From the NCBI GenBank assembly GCA_027972325.1, contig JAPMOS010000021.1, positions 210,001-260,000 of the forward strand: 50,000 nucleotides of DNA, written 5' to 3'. The stretch is from Paratrimastix pyriformis. Taxonomy: Eukaryota > Preaxostyla > Paratrimastigidae. The position numbers were made by a program, and so were the translations under genes. The number at the start of each line of letters is the position of its first letter. The stretch's first letter is position 1. This document shows, in pieces, positions 28,151 to 44,800 of the stretch. A model generated the notes under the pieces. It did not search any database. It worked only from the letters and a program-made list of their open reading frames with translations, and was not told where the DNA came from.

Positions 28151-28409
28151 ACAGCCAAGCCAGCACCAGAGAGCAGGCCCTGCGGCACCGGCTGGGGATA
28201 CCGGTGTCCCATGCTTTCCTTCTCAAACTCCACACGAAGGAGTCGCATCGCCCGGGCCTGCGGTGGGCTTGAGAGGGACTTAGAGGGTCTTCCCGGCCTC
28301 CCGGCCTCGCCCACGATGGCCTCGCCCACGATGGCCTCGGCCTTGAAAGGCACGTCCCTTCTCTTGATCCAGCGTCACTGGCTCCACCCAGGCGAATCTT
28401 CCGTCTGGC

Positions 28410-30863
28410 AGCAGCTGGATGAGGCCTTGGGGCGCTTCATTCTGTAACCGGCGCCGGCGTCGCTCCCTTGCCTCTTCACATGGGCAGTCACACCTGGGGC
28501 CGTCCCGGCTGGCTGCTTCCCCGCGCGCTGAGGCTTCCTCCTCTGGGCCGGCTCACCCGCTGGGGCCACCGGGGCCATCCTCCATCGTCCTCATCATCCA
28601 GGACTACCGGCCCAGTCGCAATCACCACAGGGTCATCATCCACCGGGGCAGCCACCACGTTCTTCGTAGAGGCACCAGCATGTCCTCCCCGTCTCTGGCC
28701 GGCGGACCTCTGAGAGCGGCTGAGCCTGGGCCTCCCCCCGTGTCTCGGCTTCAACCCTGCGCGGCCTGGCCCGATCGGCATGAAGTCCGGGCGGAGGATT
28801 CGCCAACAGCCGCTTGCCGGCCTCATAGGAGAGGTCGACGAAACAAAACCGGCCTTCCAGGCCCTGCTGGCCATATCGGGTTTCCGACGGGGCCTCCGGC
28901 AGTTGGGCCAACGCCTCTTGCCAGAGGGTTTCCCCCCGACGGCGCAGGAACACGGTCATTTGCTTTCGGCCGCCCTTCGCGGTGCCTCTTGCGCCGCCGG
29001 TCTCGAGGTCACAGCATGCACCGGGCCAGGAGGCACAGGGACCCCAACTGCACGGGCTGGGTTCACCACTGATTCCGCGGCCGTGAAGATCACAGGGCCA
29101 GCGGGTACCGGCGCAGGGCCACCGGGGGCTGGTCCACCGGTCACCGGGGCCGACCCGCCAACCGAGGGGCCAACCGCGGGCTCATTGGAGACGGCTCCGC
29201 TCGCAGGCCCGAAGGCGAGCAGGAGGGAACGCAAAGTCCGTGCCAGGTCAATCGGAAGGTCATCCACCGGAAGCCGCCGCAACTCCATCGCCAACGCAGC
29301 CACGGTGTCAAAGACGTCAGGGTCCTCCACCCGCGGCAGGTGGCGTCCCAGGGCCTTCAGCAGGCCGCTCACCAAACCCAGCACCTGACCGATCACAAGC
29401 TCGACCGGCGAGGGCGCCCCCGCAACTGGGCTCTTGGCCAGCCCGCGCGGCAACTCGCAGATTGGCACTGCGTACGTCACCCACGCAAATGGGGCTGGGG
29501 AGCCAGGGCCGCAGCCCGGACCGACGGGCAGGGACCTTGGGCTCCGCCGGGGCCCCTGAAGCAGGCGGAGGTGTAGAACCAACGGCCGGCAGAGGAGCAA
29601 GGCTCCAGGCCACAGGGGAGGGGCAGCTCGAGAGGGCCAGCAGGCGCCGCAGGCGCAGCGGTCGGCACCGCGGTCGGCGCAGCGGTCGGCGCAGCGGGCG
29701 CAGCGGGCGCTACAGGCACAGCAGCCGGAACGGGCACAGCAGGCTGCGGGGAACGCACGACAGTTTGGAGGGGCAGGCACCACACCTGCCGAAACCGGGG
29801 AGGGAGCGCAGCAGGTTTAAGGGCGGGTTGCGAGGGTGAACATGCGGCCGGCTGCGGGGAGGCTCAGCAGCCCCAGGAACAGCAGAATCTCGGAACAGCT
29901 GTGGCGAAGCAAACGGGGCCGCGGTAGCGGAGATGCCACTGTAGCCCCGAGCCTGGGAGGAGGTGCAGGCGGAGGGCTCCGCAAAGGCGCTGCTGGCAAC
30001 CCTGGCGTCGCCGGGGGGGGTGGGAGAGGACCAGAGGAGGCCAGCGGAGACGGAGCTCGCCCCACTCGGGTCGCTGCCAGGCGGGGGTCTGGGGGCGGCG
30101 TGGTCATATGGCGTTCCGCCGGAGCTTGTGAGGCGAGCAGCTCCTGAAGATGTGCGCGAGTCTCCGGGGCGGCTCCGCCAGGACAGGCCCAGCGTATCAC
30201 CAGTTCCAATGTGACGTCCCCAGGCGATCCCTCCAGGGCACGGGCGAGGGCGGGCACCAAAGTCTTCTTAGTCGAATCTGATGGCTCCTCCCCGAACCAA
30301 TCCTCCTTGCCCAGGGAGGCAGCAAGTTGGCGCAGCTCGGGCGCTGCGAGGACATCCAACAACGGGGCCCAGTCCACAGGTCTCCCCAGGCTCTGGACCG
30401 GGAGGTCACCCGGCGGCTGCCGCGAGGCCGAGGCCGCACGACGGCCACAGGAGCCAACCAGAGGTTCCACCTCAGCACCCCGGTCGGTAGCTCGAGCCAG
30501 GGGGGGCGTCGCCGGGTCATCTTGAAGGTCGTCTGGGGCCCCAGGGAATTGCACCCCGCCCGGGCGCTCCCCCCTGTCAGGGCACCGCGCGGCGTGCCGT
30601 GGAGCAGCGACAGGAGAGTTCATCCGGGAATGGACATCACAGCCATGGGCCGAAATCGTTTCCGACGATGCGGATTGGGCGAGCGCGTGAGCAATCTCAG
30701 TGCATGTGCTCGCCGTACCAGACGGTTCAGACTCAAGCGGAGCGGGCGGGAAAGAGGCGGGTCGCGTCTGAATATCATTTTGTTCCACAAGTTCCGCCGG
30801 CGCATCCTGCGAGTCCGTAAGGCGCAAGGGCGAGTTTGGCGACGAAAAAACTTCCGTATTCAT
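28410..30863 (-). pseudogene. LINE ORF1-like region
   Basis: Three successive minus-strand frames make up this part: 30863-29817 (starts MNTEVFSSPNSPLRLTDSQD), 29783-28956 (with TVAALAMELRRLPVDDLPID), and 28959-28636 (FLRRRGETLWQEALAQLPEA), then a frame around 28440 with LIQLLPDGRFAWVEPVTLDQ. They are Pro/Ala-rich with a few helical blocks and do not match a protein I know. Position, strand and composition suit the first ORF of the LINE, but a separate host gene is not excluded. Confidence 0.5.
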
Positions 30864-31204
30864 TCAATAAACGAGATGAAGAAGTGAAAAACTCAGAGGC
30901 TTGCGCGGATAGTCGATAGTAACGCGGGGCCCTTTTTAAGCTGTCAGGGTTGTGGGGAACTGGCAACGGGGCTCTTTTGAGGATTGGACCCGACCTGATA
31001 TCGGGCTGGGCCATTTTATGCGAGGGAAACGACCACATAAAATTCTGGCGGTCTGCCGCTGGCCCCTCGCCCTTGAAGATGAATTGGCGTCATGCTTGTT
31101 GGTTCAAAAGCGTAAAAACAAAGATTAAGAAAAGTGGTGCGTGGTGGGTGCTGATGGGCACGATCTGCGTCTCCCAAAGTGTTCGCAGCGTCCACTCACA
31201 CTCT
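30864..31204. other. Gap between LINE and F-box/ubiquitin-like gene
   Basis: No gene seen. It must contain the 5' end of the LINE or its insertion junction and the 3' end of the F-box/ubiquitin-like gene. It is less GC-rich than the LINE (AT-rich around 31100-31140), which suggests host sequence. Confidence 0.4.
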
Positions 31205-31969
31205 TCAACCATCCGCGTGAGCGAGTCGCATCATCGCCGATTCACGGTCTCCCAGCACTCGGGACGCAATGCATCGGATCACCAACGGGGTGGCCGGCGG
31301 CCCATCCAAATCGGGAAGCGAAATCTCCGTATCGGACGCAACCGCCGGGGTAATTGACGCTGCTGGTGGTGCGTCGACGTCGCTGTCATTGCTCACCTTG
31401 ATGCTGGTTGTCGTCGTTACGGCCTGTTTCTTCTGCCTGGCGCGAATTCCGGCAGGTTTGCTGCTGCTGCTCCGTCCCGCTGGTACTGCCGCTGAGTTGC
31501 TGCTCGGCCGACGTCCGGGCGGGATTGTCGCTGCTGCCAATATAACCCGTCTGGCTGTGGTGGATGGCGGTCTTTTGGTGGACCGAACCCCGGGGATCGT
31601 CGCCCCCCCGCCCGCGGGATGGGGATGTTGGTTTTGGGGAACCGGGCAGTGGACAGTGCCCCGGAGTGGAAGGGACGGCCGTGATGGTGGCGGTTGACCG
31701 ACGACCGAGCAGCAGCTCGATGCCGACAATCTGGTTCGCCCCGGAGGTGGTGCAGACACGTGTCCCCGATTCACGCGGGATGGTGGTGGTGGTGGTGGTG
31801 GTGGTGGTGGTGGTGGACCGACGGGGGCGGTTCCACATGGTGTCAACCTGGACCGGCCCTGTGTTGTGTACAGGCGTCCCGGGATCATGCCTGGTGGTGG
31901 CGGGCGAGCGGGGGCAGGAGGCATCGCGTGGGCCGCCAGGCAAGCCCGGAAAAATGCTGAGTTGAAGGG

Positions 31970-32000
<31 letters not shown>

Positions 32001-33120
32001 GGTGGTGGTGGTGGTGCCACCACCTGCTTGGAAAAGGGCGATCGGGGTTGTGGCTGTGCTGTGGCCTCAGCAGCCTCTTCAGTCTTGTCGAGCGGCATCA
32101 GAAACAGTCCCGTGGATCCCTCGCCGATCCCGTAATCGGACAGGGTCAACTCGGGACAGGGCCGCGGCCCCCGGGCAGCCTCGATGGTGGTGCTGCCCCC
32201 GGGAGGATCGTCTCCCTCCCCCCGGTCATCCAGGTGGATGCGGAAAGAACCCCGGCGATATCCACTCGTCGTGTGGATGGCCTCCTCGACCTGGGCAATG
32301 GTGTCGGTGGTATGCAACCGCCGAAGGACGACCGAACCCCCGAACAGGAGCGGATTCCGGACAATCAGCCGACTGATGCGCATCCGGTGGCGTATACCCA
32401 GGTGGATGTAGACCGCGGGCGGCCGGGTGGTGGATTTGGTGGCCACCGCGTGGGCGGCGACGCGGTCGGGACCGCAGTAGAAGCTGAGACGCCGGAGGCG
32501 GTTGAGTGGCTGCCCCCATCCCCGGGGTGGTGAAGGCAATGATTGGCAGAATTCCTGCAGACCTTTCCGCCCGCATGCAACGTTATATCAGAGGGTGTCA
32601 GGTGGAGAGTCGGGTCGTGCTGCTCCCACCGGGCGATGAGCTGGTCCACAACCCATGCCAAAGATGCCTGTGCATTGACGCGGAAGAACGTCGTTGTCCT
32701 TCCTCGAAAAGGAGCAGGAATGATATCACTGGTACGCATGTCGAAAAAAAACATGGGTCCCCACACGGTCGACACGAGTGGGACGGTCTGCATCTGTAAT
32801 TCCCATGTGCGTTCTTCCAAATGTTTGGCGCGGAAGAGTTGTTTCCATTTCTCATGCGGGCGTGCTGGAAAACCATCGGTTCCGGGCTCCACAATATCCT
32901 CCTCGCCCCAGCGGTTCAAAGAGAGCGCATGGTAAACCCATTCTTCATTTTGGGTCACGAGTGTGTAAAAACTCCGGGAAAGCAACAAAAAAACCTGAAG
33001 TCCGCGGTACCCCGCCAGGGCGAGTATTCGGAGAATCAATGGATCGGGCAACGACGCGAGCATAAAATGACAGTCAACCAAGCATAGCGCTGATAACCCC
33101 TGGTCTCGCTCTTGAGACAT
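31205..33120 (-). CDS. F-box protein with two ubiquitin-like regions
   Basis: Two exons, 33120-32564 (or 32563) and 32509-31205, join across a 53-nt intron with donor GTCTGC. Residues 20-70 are the F-box (LASLPDPLILRILALAGYRG, LLLSRSFYTLV, NEEWVYHAL) followed by W-K-Q-L-F. Next come two ubiquitin-like folds. The first (about 135-200) has RTTTFFRVNAQASLAWVVDQ and ITLHAGGKPLNRL; the second (about 235-330) has MRISRLIVRNPL, LHTTDTIAQVEEAI and LTLSDYGIGEGSTGLFL. The rest is a Pro/Gly-rich, low-complexity tail with GTGG-derived Pro runs (31770-31815, 31985-32020). It would act as an SCF adaptor, with the ubiquitin-like folds possibly docking to the proteasome or to partners. The start may be Met20 (33063) rather than 33120. 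Confidence 0.72.
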
Positions 33121-33130
33121 TTGTGGTCAA
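33121..33130. promoter_or_regulatory. Ten-base gap between two divergent start codons
   Basis: ATG at 33120 (minus) and ATG at 33131 (plus) are separated by TTGTGGTCAA. The promoters must lie inside the opposite gene's first exon. If the minus gene starts at Met20 the gap is 67 bases. Confidence 0.55.
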
Positions 33131-36673
<3,543 letters not shown>

Positions 36674-36779
36674 TGCGTGCTGGCAAAACATGAGGATGAT
36701 CGATCGATCTGAATACCCTTATTTGCCCTCCCGTGTCATGACTTCCGCCTCTGCCCTCATGTGAGGACAATAAGTTTAA

Positions 36780-38681
36780 ATGCCAGAGATAGCGGACATA
36801 CCCCCGAACAGAACCCACATTTGGACAATGGGCGAACGTGTTGAAACCGACACTGCAAGGCGTGTTCCCACCGAGTCCATCAGATTTCCCTCTGCGTCGA
36901 TCTCTTCGCATTGGGACGGATTGTCAATCGAAGAAGTTCTGGCAACTGGAAATCCGGATGAGCTGGTCAAGAAGCCCAGTCTGTTGTCACCCCGATTTTT
37001 CTTTTTTATTGGACGTTTTTAGTCCGAGTATCAATTGTGGGCCAGTTCCTGGTGGCGCTTGACCCAGAGCTTCTATTCATTTTCCGAAAGATGGGCATTC
37101 CTCAATGCACAGTGCTTGTGATCGCAGGGACTCCACCGTCAGCGGGACTGTATTTGTTTTCGCAGGGTCTGCACCACCATACCCACAAACTTTCTCGCAT
37201 TCACACTGCGTCTGAACTCATAGTCTCGACTGCTGGCGGACAAACAGTTGCGCCCGAAAGTTCGACTGAGGATGATCTCCCGATTCAACGGGAAACCTAT
37301 GATCCAGTTTCATTTTCGTTCTTTGATCGCTTCGTTTGCAGCATTCCGTACGAAACGATCAGATCGATCGAGGATTCTTCCCGGCACGCTTCCGTTACAA
37401 CCATCCCCGGAATTCCAAGCCAGTTTTCGGATATCCAAAGTTATTTTGCCTCATTTCTTGTGCCCATTCTTGGTGAAACCCGCGCCGCCATCGCCGATGC
37501 CCGGCAGGGACACGAAGACACCTCGTTTTCTGTTTTCCTCCAACCGGCAGCTGGGCCAGATGTTCAGCCGGGTGATATCGTCACGGTCAAAATCACCTTT
37601 CAATACCCCAATGATGCACGCGCATTGCTTCCCTTCGACATTTTATTGCTGAACCTCAACTCGACGCGTTCCCTGGTGGTTGCCGGCCCGGTGGTGTGGC
37701 CCCCGGTGAGACAGGCCGAACGGCCAGCACCACCCAGCGCAAACCTGTTGATTCTCGCAACTCCGGACATCATGCCGATTCTGACGGCGGCAGGTCCGAC
37801 AAATGTCGACCTCACCCGGGTGGTGAACCTGGGCCCCACCCGCCGCGCGGCCCTGGTCGCTCACCACGGGGCTCAACTTCCCTTTTTCAAGGAGATAGCC
37901 ACCGGGAAGCCAGAGGATATCACCCCTCCAGAGGAGAGACGCAACCTCGACATGACCCTGGCAAGCAACCTGCGGCTGAATGACTCCCAGCAGGCCGCCT
38001 ACGCGGCGGTGGTCGGCCGGTGTGGCCAAAGGGGCGTAACGTTGATCCAGGGCCCGCCCGGGACCGGTCTGTCCACTCCCGCCCTGTGTGTGTTTTTTTT
38101 ACTCTCATTTGGTTGCGCTGATGGATGATGATGATGATGATTGGATGATGATGATGATGATGATTGGATGATGATTGGATGATGATCGGGCATGATGATG
38201 ATGATCAGATGATGGTGATCAGATGATGCTGATGATCGGATGATGCTGATGATGCTGATGCTCATGACCATTATTCACGGTGGTGATGGGATTCGCAGGC
38301 AAGACGTACGCCGTTGCGTCGTTCATCCTGGGCAGATGCCAGGAGCACCGCGATACCACCCCACTGCTAGTGCTCGCCCCAACTCACACGGCCGTCCATA
38401 ACATCCTCAAGTGCCTGTTTGGGTCTGTCCGAGGAACATGAGCACACGCAGTTCATCACTCTGTGCACATTATTATATCATCATCCACCCCGTCACCCCG
38501 TCATCATCCCACCTCCACCACTTCCATCTTCACCCCTCCTCATCATCGCCCCGTCATCAGCGCCATCCCCCGTCATCATCCCACCTCCACCACATCCAGC
38601 TTCACCCATCATCTTCACCCCTCGTCATCATCTTCAAACATCATCAACATCAACATCATCCATCACCCCGTCATCTCCTGC

Positions 38682-38736
<55 letters not shown>

Positions 38737-38805
38737 GTCGTCGTCCAATCATCGTCCAATCATCGTCCAATCATCATCATCATCATCATCATCCAGTCAT
38801 CATCC

Positions 38806-38839
<34 letters not shown>

Positions 38840-41800
38840 TCATCCAGATCATCATCATCACCATCATCACCATCATCATCGCCCCCCCCCCCCCCCCAAA
38901 GCATGATGATGGCGGCCACCAAACGCGGCTTCCGCCTGCCCATCACGGAGCGCGACATCCTGCTCTACGGCCAGGAGGACCGCATTGCCGAGGAGTGTGA
39001 CCAGATCCCCATGTTGGCCAGTTTCTTCTACAGCCGCCGCTTCGACCGGCTCCGTGCGGCCTGGCTGAGTTACCTGGGGTTGCGCGGCTACTTGGCGGCC
39101 ATCACCCAGTGCCTGCAAGAGCTTGCCAGGCTGTCCATCCCCCCGCAACAGGCCGGGGCCTCGGCCGCCGCCATTCCGTTGCCCGCCTGCTTCGCTGCGG
39201 CCCACGCGCTTCGTGCCGAGGTGGGTAGCGAGCCCGGGGTCGCCCTCCAGAAGGCACTGGAGGTACTGTGCCGCGAGACCCCCGCCGAGCTCTGCCCGGA
39301 GGAGATCCGGGCCCCACTGGACATGGAGTCACTCGATCGGGGTCTGAAGGAATTCGATGACCTGTCCGCGCACTTGGTCCTGCCTGGTCGGAGCGGCGGC
39401 GGGCCCGTCCGATGCGCCCCGGAGTATCTTCTTCAGTGTCAGGTGAGTCTTCCCCCGGAGCCAGCCATCCAGGCGCTGGCCGGGCGCTGGGCCGGCCCCG
39501 CCCCCCGGTTTTTCACCGAGTCCAAGGCAACCGGGCCGGTGAGCGAGGCGGCGATTGAGCGGGAACGCCTCAAACTCGCCCTGCAGCTTCTTGGCCACTG
39601 CCGCGTGGTCTTTTGCACAGTCAGCACGGCCAGTCGGTCGGCCGTGCGCAACCTGCAGTGCTCCACGTGCATTATTGATGAGGCGGGCCAGTTGGCCGAG
39701 GCGTACACCCTGCCGCTCTTCAGCGGGGCACTCGAGGTCAGCCTAGCCTACCTGACCCCCCGGTTATATCCTCATGCATCTCCCATCCCCCTCCAGGAAC
39801 TGGTTCTGGTTGGCGACCACAAGGTCTGTTAAGACTCGCCTCATGATCCATCTCGCCAAATCCGCGTTTCTGATTAGCAACTGCGTGCGACGGTGCTCTC
39901 ACGCGAGGCTCAGAAGGCCGGATTGGGCCGCTCCCTGATGGAGCGGCTCGTCTCCCTGGGTCACCCGTTCGTCCAGCTGACGATCCAGTATCGCATGGCG
40001 GAGGCCATCGTGCAGTTCCCGAATCAGGTCTCGCCCGCTCTTTGGGTTTGAGCCGCATTGGCCAACTTCACCCCGATACGATATCAGAAATTCTACGCCG
40101 GGACACTCGCGACCGCCCCCTCGGTTCGCTTGCGCAGCCCGGCCGCTTGGGCGGACCCTGAGAACAAACTCATGAAACCTGCACTGCTTTACATGCCTCC
40201 GGTGGTGTTTCTCGATGTCTCCATGGCCGAGGAGCAGCAGGACATTCCGACTCGCAGGTCCGCATCACAAGATTTCTTGTTCTTCTTCATCCTTTTTTTG
40301 CAGCTACACGAACGCGCGCGAGGCAGAGGTGGTGATTATCTGGCTGGAGCAGATGCTGGCGGCAGTTAAGGCCAAAGGAGACACACTCCCAAGCATTGGC
40401 ATTATCGCGTTCTATTCTGCGCAGGTCTGTCTCCTCCTATCTCACACCTGCTTGCCACGGAGGAGCGGGCACAAAACGAACTATGAATGTAACCCAAGGG
40501 GTCATATCCGTAGCCGGCGCTTTCATGTTTCCAGTTGTGCCGCCGTTCATGTGGCGGGGTTTTTCTCAAATTCTTGGAAACACATCTACTCCGGACTCAT
40601 TGCTTATCCGTCGCAGGTTTCCTTGTTGGAGACGAAACTGGCTCCTCTGCAATCTCGGTATCCCAGTCTTCAAGTGCGGGCTCGCAGTGTCGACTCCTTT
40701 CAAGGTGGTGAGGAGGTCTGCGCTCAAGTGTCAACCGATGACGAGTCCCATTTTCCCGTTCAGGACGTCATCATCCTCTCGACCGTCCGGCACAATGCTC
40801 ACGGCAACATTGGTTTCCTCGATAGTCTGAGCTCGTTTTCCCCGGATGGCTCATTCAGTTCAACAATATCTCATAGACCCCAACCGTGTGAATGTGGCAT
40901 TGACCCGGGCCAAGTCCGCCCTCGTGATCGTCGGACACAAGGCCACTCTCGAAACAAACCCTCTTTGGAACGACCTGTTCGGCAGTTTGGGGCGACGACC
41001 AACCGAGTGCCTGGTTCTCAAAGTCAAAGATGACCCGCGCTTCACGCGGCTCTATGACGATGTGCTTGAGGCTTGCGTCGAGTTTGGCTCTCTTCCCTGG
41101 GCGCTTGCCCTCTCCGAGGAGACCAAGGAGCACCTCAAAAAGTTGACCCGTGCCGAGATGCTGACCATCCTGAACCAATTCGTCAGCCTGCGCAAAGGCC
41201 CCAAAGTCCCCTCTGGTGGGACTCCTTACCCGGACATTGTCACGCCCTACCGCGTGACGGGTTCGCCGTATGTAGTTCTCTGGGGAATCGACATGGACCA
41301 CGTCCCGACCGACGGCCGGCAGACGTACACCCAGCACATGCGCGTGCTCGATGTGGTCCCGCACACTCAACTGGACACCGCCCGCCAGCACATCCTGGAA
41401 CGGTACTCATGCTACACCGACCTGTATCGTGACTGGTGCTTGAATCGGAATCTGGTGGATGGTCGGTTGATGCCTGCGACTTTTGACCACCCCCTTCCGG
41501 TGGTCTGGTACGTATCGCAACGGCTGCCGACTCGGCTTGCCCCCACTTCTTCGGATGATGAGACAACAGCGTCTCAGGAGCCGCCACCACAGAAGTACTA
41601 CAGTCTCACCCGCCCCGAGGAACTCCGGGCCCTGTGCAAACAAGGCGAACCCGCGTTGGCCTCGCTTCTCATGCGACTCTCGCCCACCGAGCAGGCAATC
41701 GTGAATCGCCCAGGGACAATCTTTGCCGTCGGCCGGAGCGGGACGGGGAAGGTCTGTTCCCACCTCCATCTCACATGATCCAATGTTCCGTCCCGCGCGT

Positions 41801-44800
41801 CCAGACAACCATCCTGATCTACCGCATGTATCTGCTCGAGCAAGCTTACATCCACCGCCGCGATGGCACACCAATGGATCAGATCCCGACAACCGCGGCA
41901 ATGATGCTCCCAGTTTTGGACCAGCTGGGCTGTCGCGAAGGGGAGAGCCTTCGCCAGTTGATGGTCGCCGCCAGGCCTGTTTAACTCCTCCATGCTTTCC
42001 CCGAACGATGACGATTGGCATGGGTATAGTCCGCGCCTGTGCGGAGCCGCGAGTGCCCAGTACGAGCGGTACGCCTTCCCGGAGAAGGAGAAACAATCCT
42101 CGCAGGACGAGGAGGATGAGGATGACGATTCTTTCGAGCGGCTCCCCCGAGACCTTCTCCGGCCGGGATCCGCCAATCGGAAGATTGCAGGACCGCTCTT
42201 CCTCACCAGCCGCCAGCTGCTCCTGTTGATGGACGCCGCACTGCCCCCCGAGTGTCGGTTTTTCGGTGAACCGCAGACCGACGACCTGAAACAAGAGGAA
42301 ATGCTCTTCCGGGGTCTGGAGGCTGTCAGCGCCAGGCCTGCCGCATCTGCTTCAGCAAATCCGCTCATGGTCCGTCGTGAAGAAACCAGGCGTCGGGTCA
42401 TCTTCCTCTCACCTTCCGTGTGTAGCGAAAGGAGGTGACCGAGGAGCTGGTGGCACGCTGGCTGGGATTTACTCCGGGCCAACGAAACTCCAAGGGCCTC
42501 TCGGCATCGATCGTTTGGCGTGAGATCACTTCGACGATCAAGGGCAACGCAATCACCAAGTCCAATCTGATCGAGCCGTGTCTGAGCCAGGAGGAGTACC
42601 TGAGCCTTGGTGGCACGCGGGCTGGCTCCGACCTCACCCCGGAGCAGCGCTTGGAAGTGTACCGGCTCTTCCAGCAGCGGTATGAGAAAGAGCGCAGAGA
42701 GGGCCACTACTGGGACATTAACGACCTGGTGTACCACATTTTCGACGTCCTGCACAAGGAAAGGTTGGCCCCCAAACCGCGCCGCCTCCTGACAAGTTTC
42801 CATCACGTCCTCGTGGACGAGGTCCGTCCTCGTTTTCTCTCTGCGTTGAGTCATTTTGAACTCCCCGATCCGCTCCGCTCCTCAATGCAGTCTCAAGACA
42901 TGACCATGACGCAGCACCACCTGCTGCGCGCCTTGTGCAAGCCCACGGGATTCACCTTCGGTCCGCCCCCCGAACCCTCACCTCCTTTGTCCCTCCATTG
43001 CCGTTTTTTTGGCCGGGCAGGACCCCGGTGCCTGTTGTTTTCATCCTTTTTTTGGTACCTTCGTTCGTTCGCAGTGGGGGACACCGCCCAGGCCATCTCT
43101 TCGGGGGTCGGGTTTCGATTCGAGGACCTCCGTGGCCTGCTGCACCAAAGTGAGGCGCCGTTTTTCCAGCTGACCCAAAATTTCCGGACCCACATGGGCA
43201 TCTCCAACCTGGCAGGCACCCTGACCGACGCCCTCTCTCACTTCTTCCCCGATTCAATCGACAAGCTGAAGCGTGAGACGGCTGACCCCGAGCGAGAGGT
43301 CGTCCAGCCGATCATGTTGACCAACATGCCCCCAGATTCCGCCGTGCATCTTTTCGGGAACCGGAGCCACACCAATGAGATCAGCATGGGCGCCGAACAG
43401 GTGATCATCGTTCGAGATGAGCGGAGTCGGGACGCCCTCAAGCGGAGGCTCTGGGAAACCGCGCTGGGGCCCCCCTTTGCCCGATTCTTCGGGGAGATCC
43501 TCGGAAACCGTGCAAACCGTGCCTTGCTCGATGACCCCCAATTACCCAAGCGGCTCCTCATTCCTGAGAAATACGTCCCGGTCTTCAAGGAAGCCTTCGC
43601 AAATTGTCGCGCGAAGTTCGAGGCACTTCCTGAGGCTGAGCGCGACAGGTTCAACTGGGTCGAGCACATTGTCGATGAAATGTTGACCGGTGCCCTCATT
43701 CTCACTGGTCCGTCACCACCACCCACACCACCCACCACTCACCTTATCTCGAACTGTTGTCCCCCCCCCCCCCCCCCCCCCCCCAGTGCTCGAGAGCAAG
43801 GGGCTGGAATTCTCTGATGTTCTCGTGTACAACTTCTTCACGGATGCCGTCGTGGACCCCGACCCCGCCCACCCGACTCTCGCGACCTCGCGCATCGATT
43901 GGCGCTTGCTGTACAACATTCAGGACATGCTTCGCAGGCCGCCCACCGAAAAGCATCAAACCATCGATCCCAGACTCCACTACCGACTCTGCACGGAGCT
44001 CAAGGTTTGTTTGTGCGGTTTTGTCGTTTCTGAAGGCCATTCCAACATCCCAAATTTTTCAGCTTCTTTACGTTGCCATCACCCGCGCCCGGATCAACCT
44101 GTGGTTCTACGAAGAGAACGAGGTTGCCCGCAAGCCCTTCTTTGATGTCTTCCGTGACTTGGGCATCATCGGAGTGGTGGATCGGCCCCAGGAGAGCATC
44201 ACCGCGCGCCTCTCGACCGTTTCCGATCAAGCATCCATCTTCCGGAGGGGCCGGGAGCTCTTCCGGGCCAAGCTCTACCGCGATGCCGCAAACTGCTTCC
44301 GTCGCGCGGAAGATCTGTACTGGGAGAAGCGCGCCCGGGCAGCTCAACTGAGCCAAGAGGGCTGCGCCGACCTGGCCGCCATGCTCTACCTGGAGATTCA
44401 ACGCTACAAAGACGCGGCTGATGAGTACGTCCGGTGCGATGCCCTGATCAAAGCGGGCAACCTTTACGCCATGATCGGTGCGCACCCCGAAGCGGCCGAC
44501 GCATTCCGCCGGGGAAAAGCCTTCGACCGCGCCTCGGACGAGCGTCTCATGATGGGCACACCACAGTACGTCCGAACGGCCCTTCGATACCTGCCGATCA
44601 CCCGCGAGTTCGACCGCGCCCTCGACATTTTGGAAGCGGCGGTCCCCACCGACCGAACCAAGGCCGCCTTGGTCGACCCCCTTGCGGCCTTCCGTACCCG
44701 GGTCGCGTCGCTGGCAGATCAGGCGGGCGGGGATATTCCCTCCATCACGGCGGCCATTGTCGCCACCCCCGAAGAAGAGACCCTTCCGGCAACACGGGCC

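Larger units (their letters stand above)
21642..30863 (-). mobile_element. Non-LTR retrotransposon (LINE, APE-type), decayed
   Basis: On the minus strand, in order: an ORF1-like region (30863 to about 28410), an array of 200-bp monomers (28150-25915), an apurinic-type endonuclease (about 25205-24400), a reverse transcriptase (about 23890-22400) and a C-terminal Cys/His knuckle (around 22080-22000). This is the layout of two-ORF LINEs with an endonuclease of the exonuclease III type and a terminal CCHC-like motif, as in the I/Jockey/R1 and related clades; I cannot assign the clade. Endonuclease, reverse transcriptase and C-terminus lie in three different frames, so ORF2 has at least two breaks, near 23.9 kb and 22.3 kb. 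No target-site duplication or poly-A tail was found, so the true ends are uncertain. Confidence 0.82.

Noticed and set aside
28351-28380. In-frame TGA before the LINE ORF2 as a recoding stop
   Set aside because: The frame upstream of the TGA looks poorer than the neighbouring frame (LIQLLPDGRFAWVEP), so it is more likely just the edge of an open frame.
25155-28447. Plus-strand open frames of 842-1,042 codons
   Set aside because: They are antisense to the LINE and arise because the 200-bp monomer has no stops in any frame; no recognisable domain.
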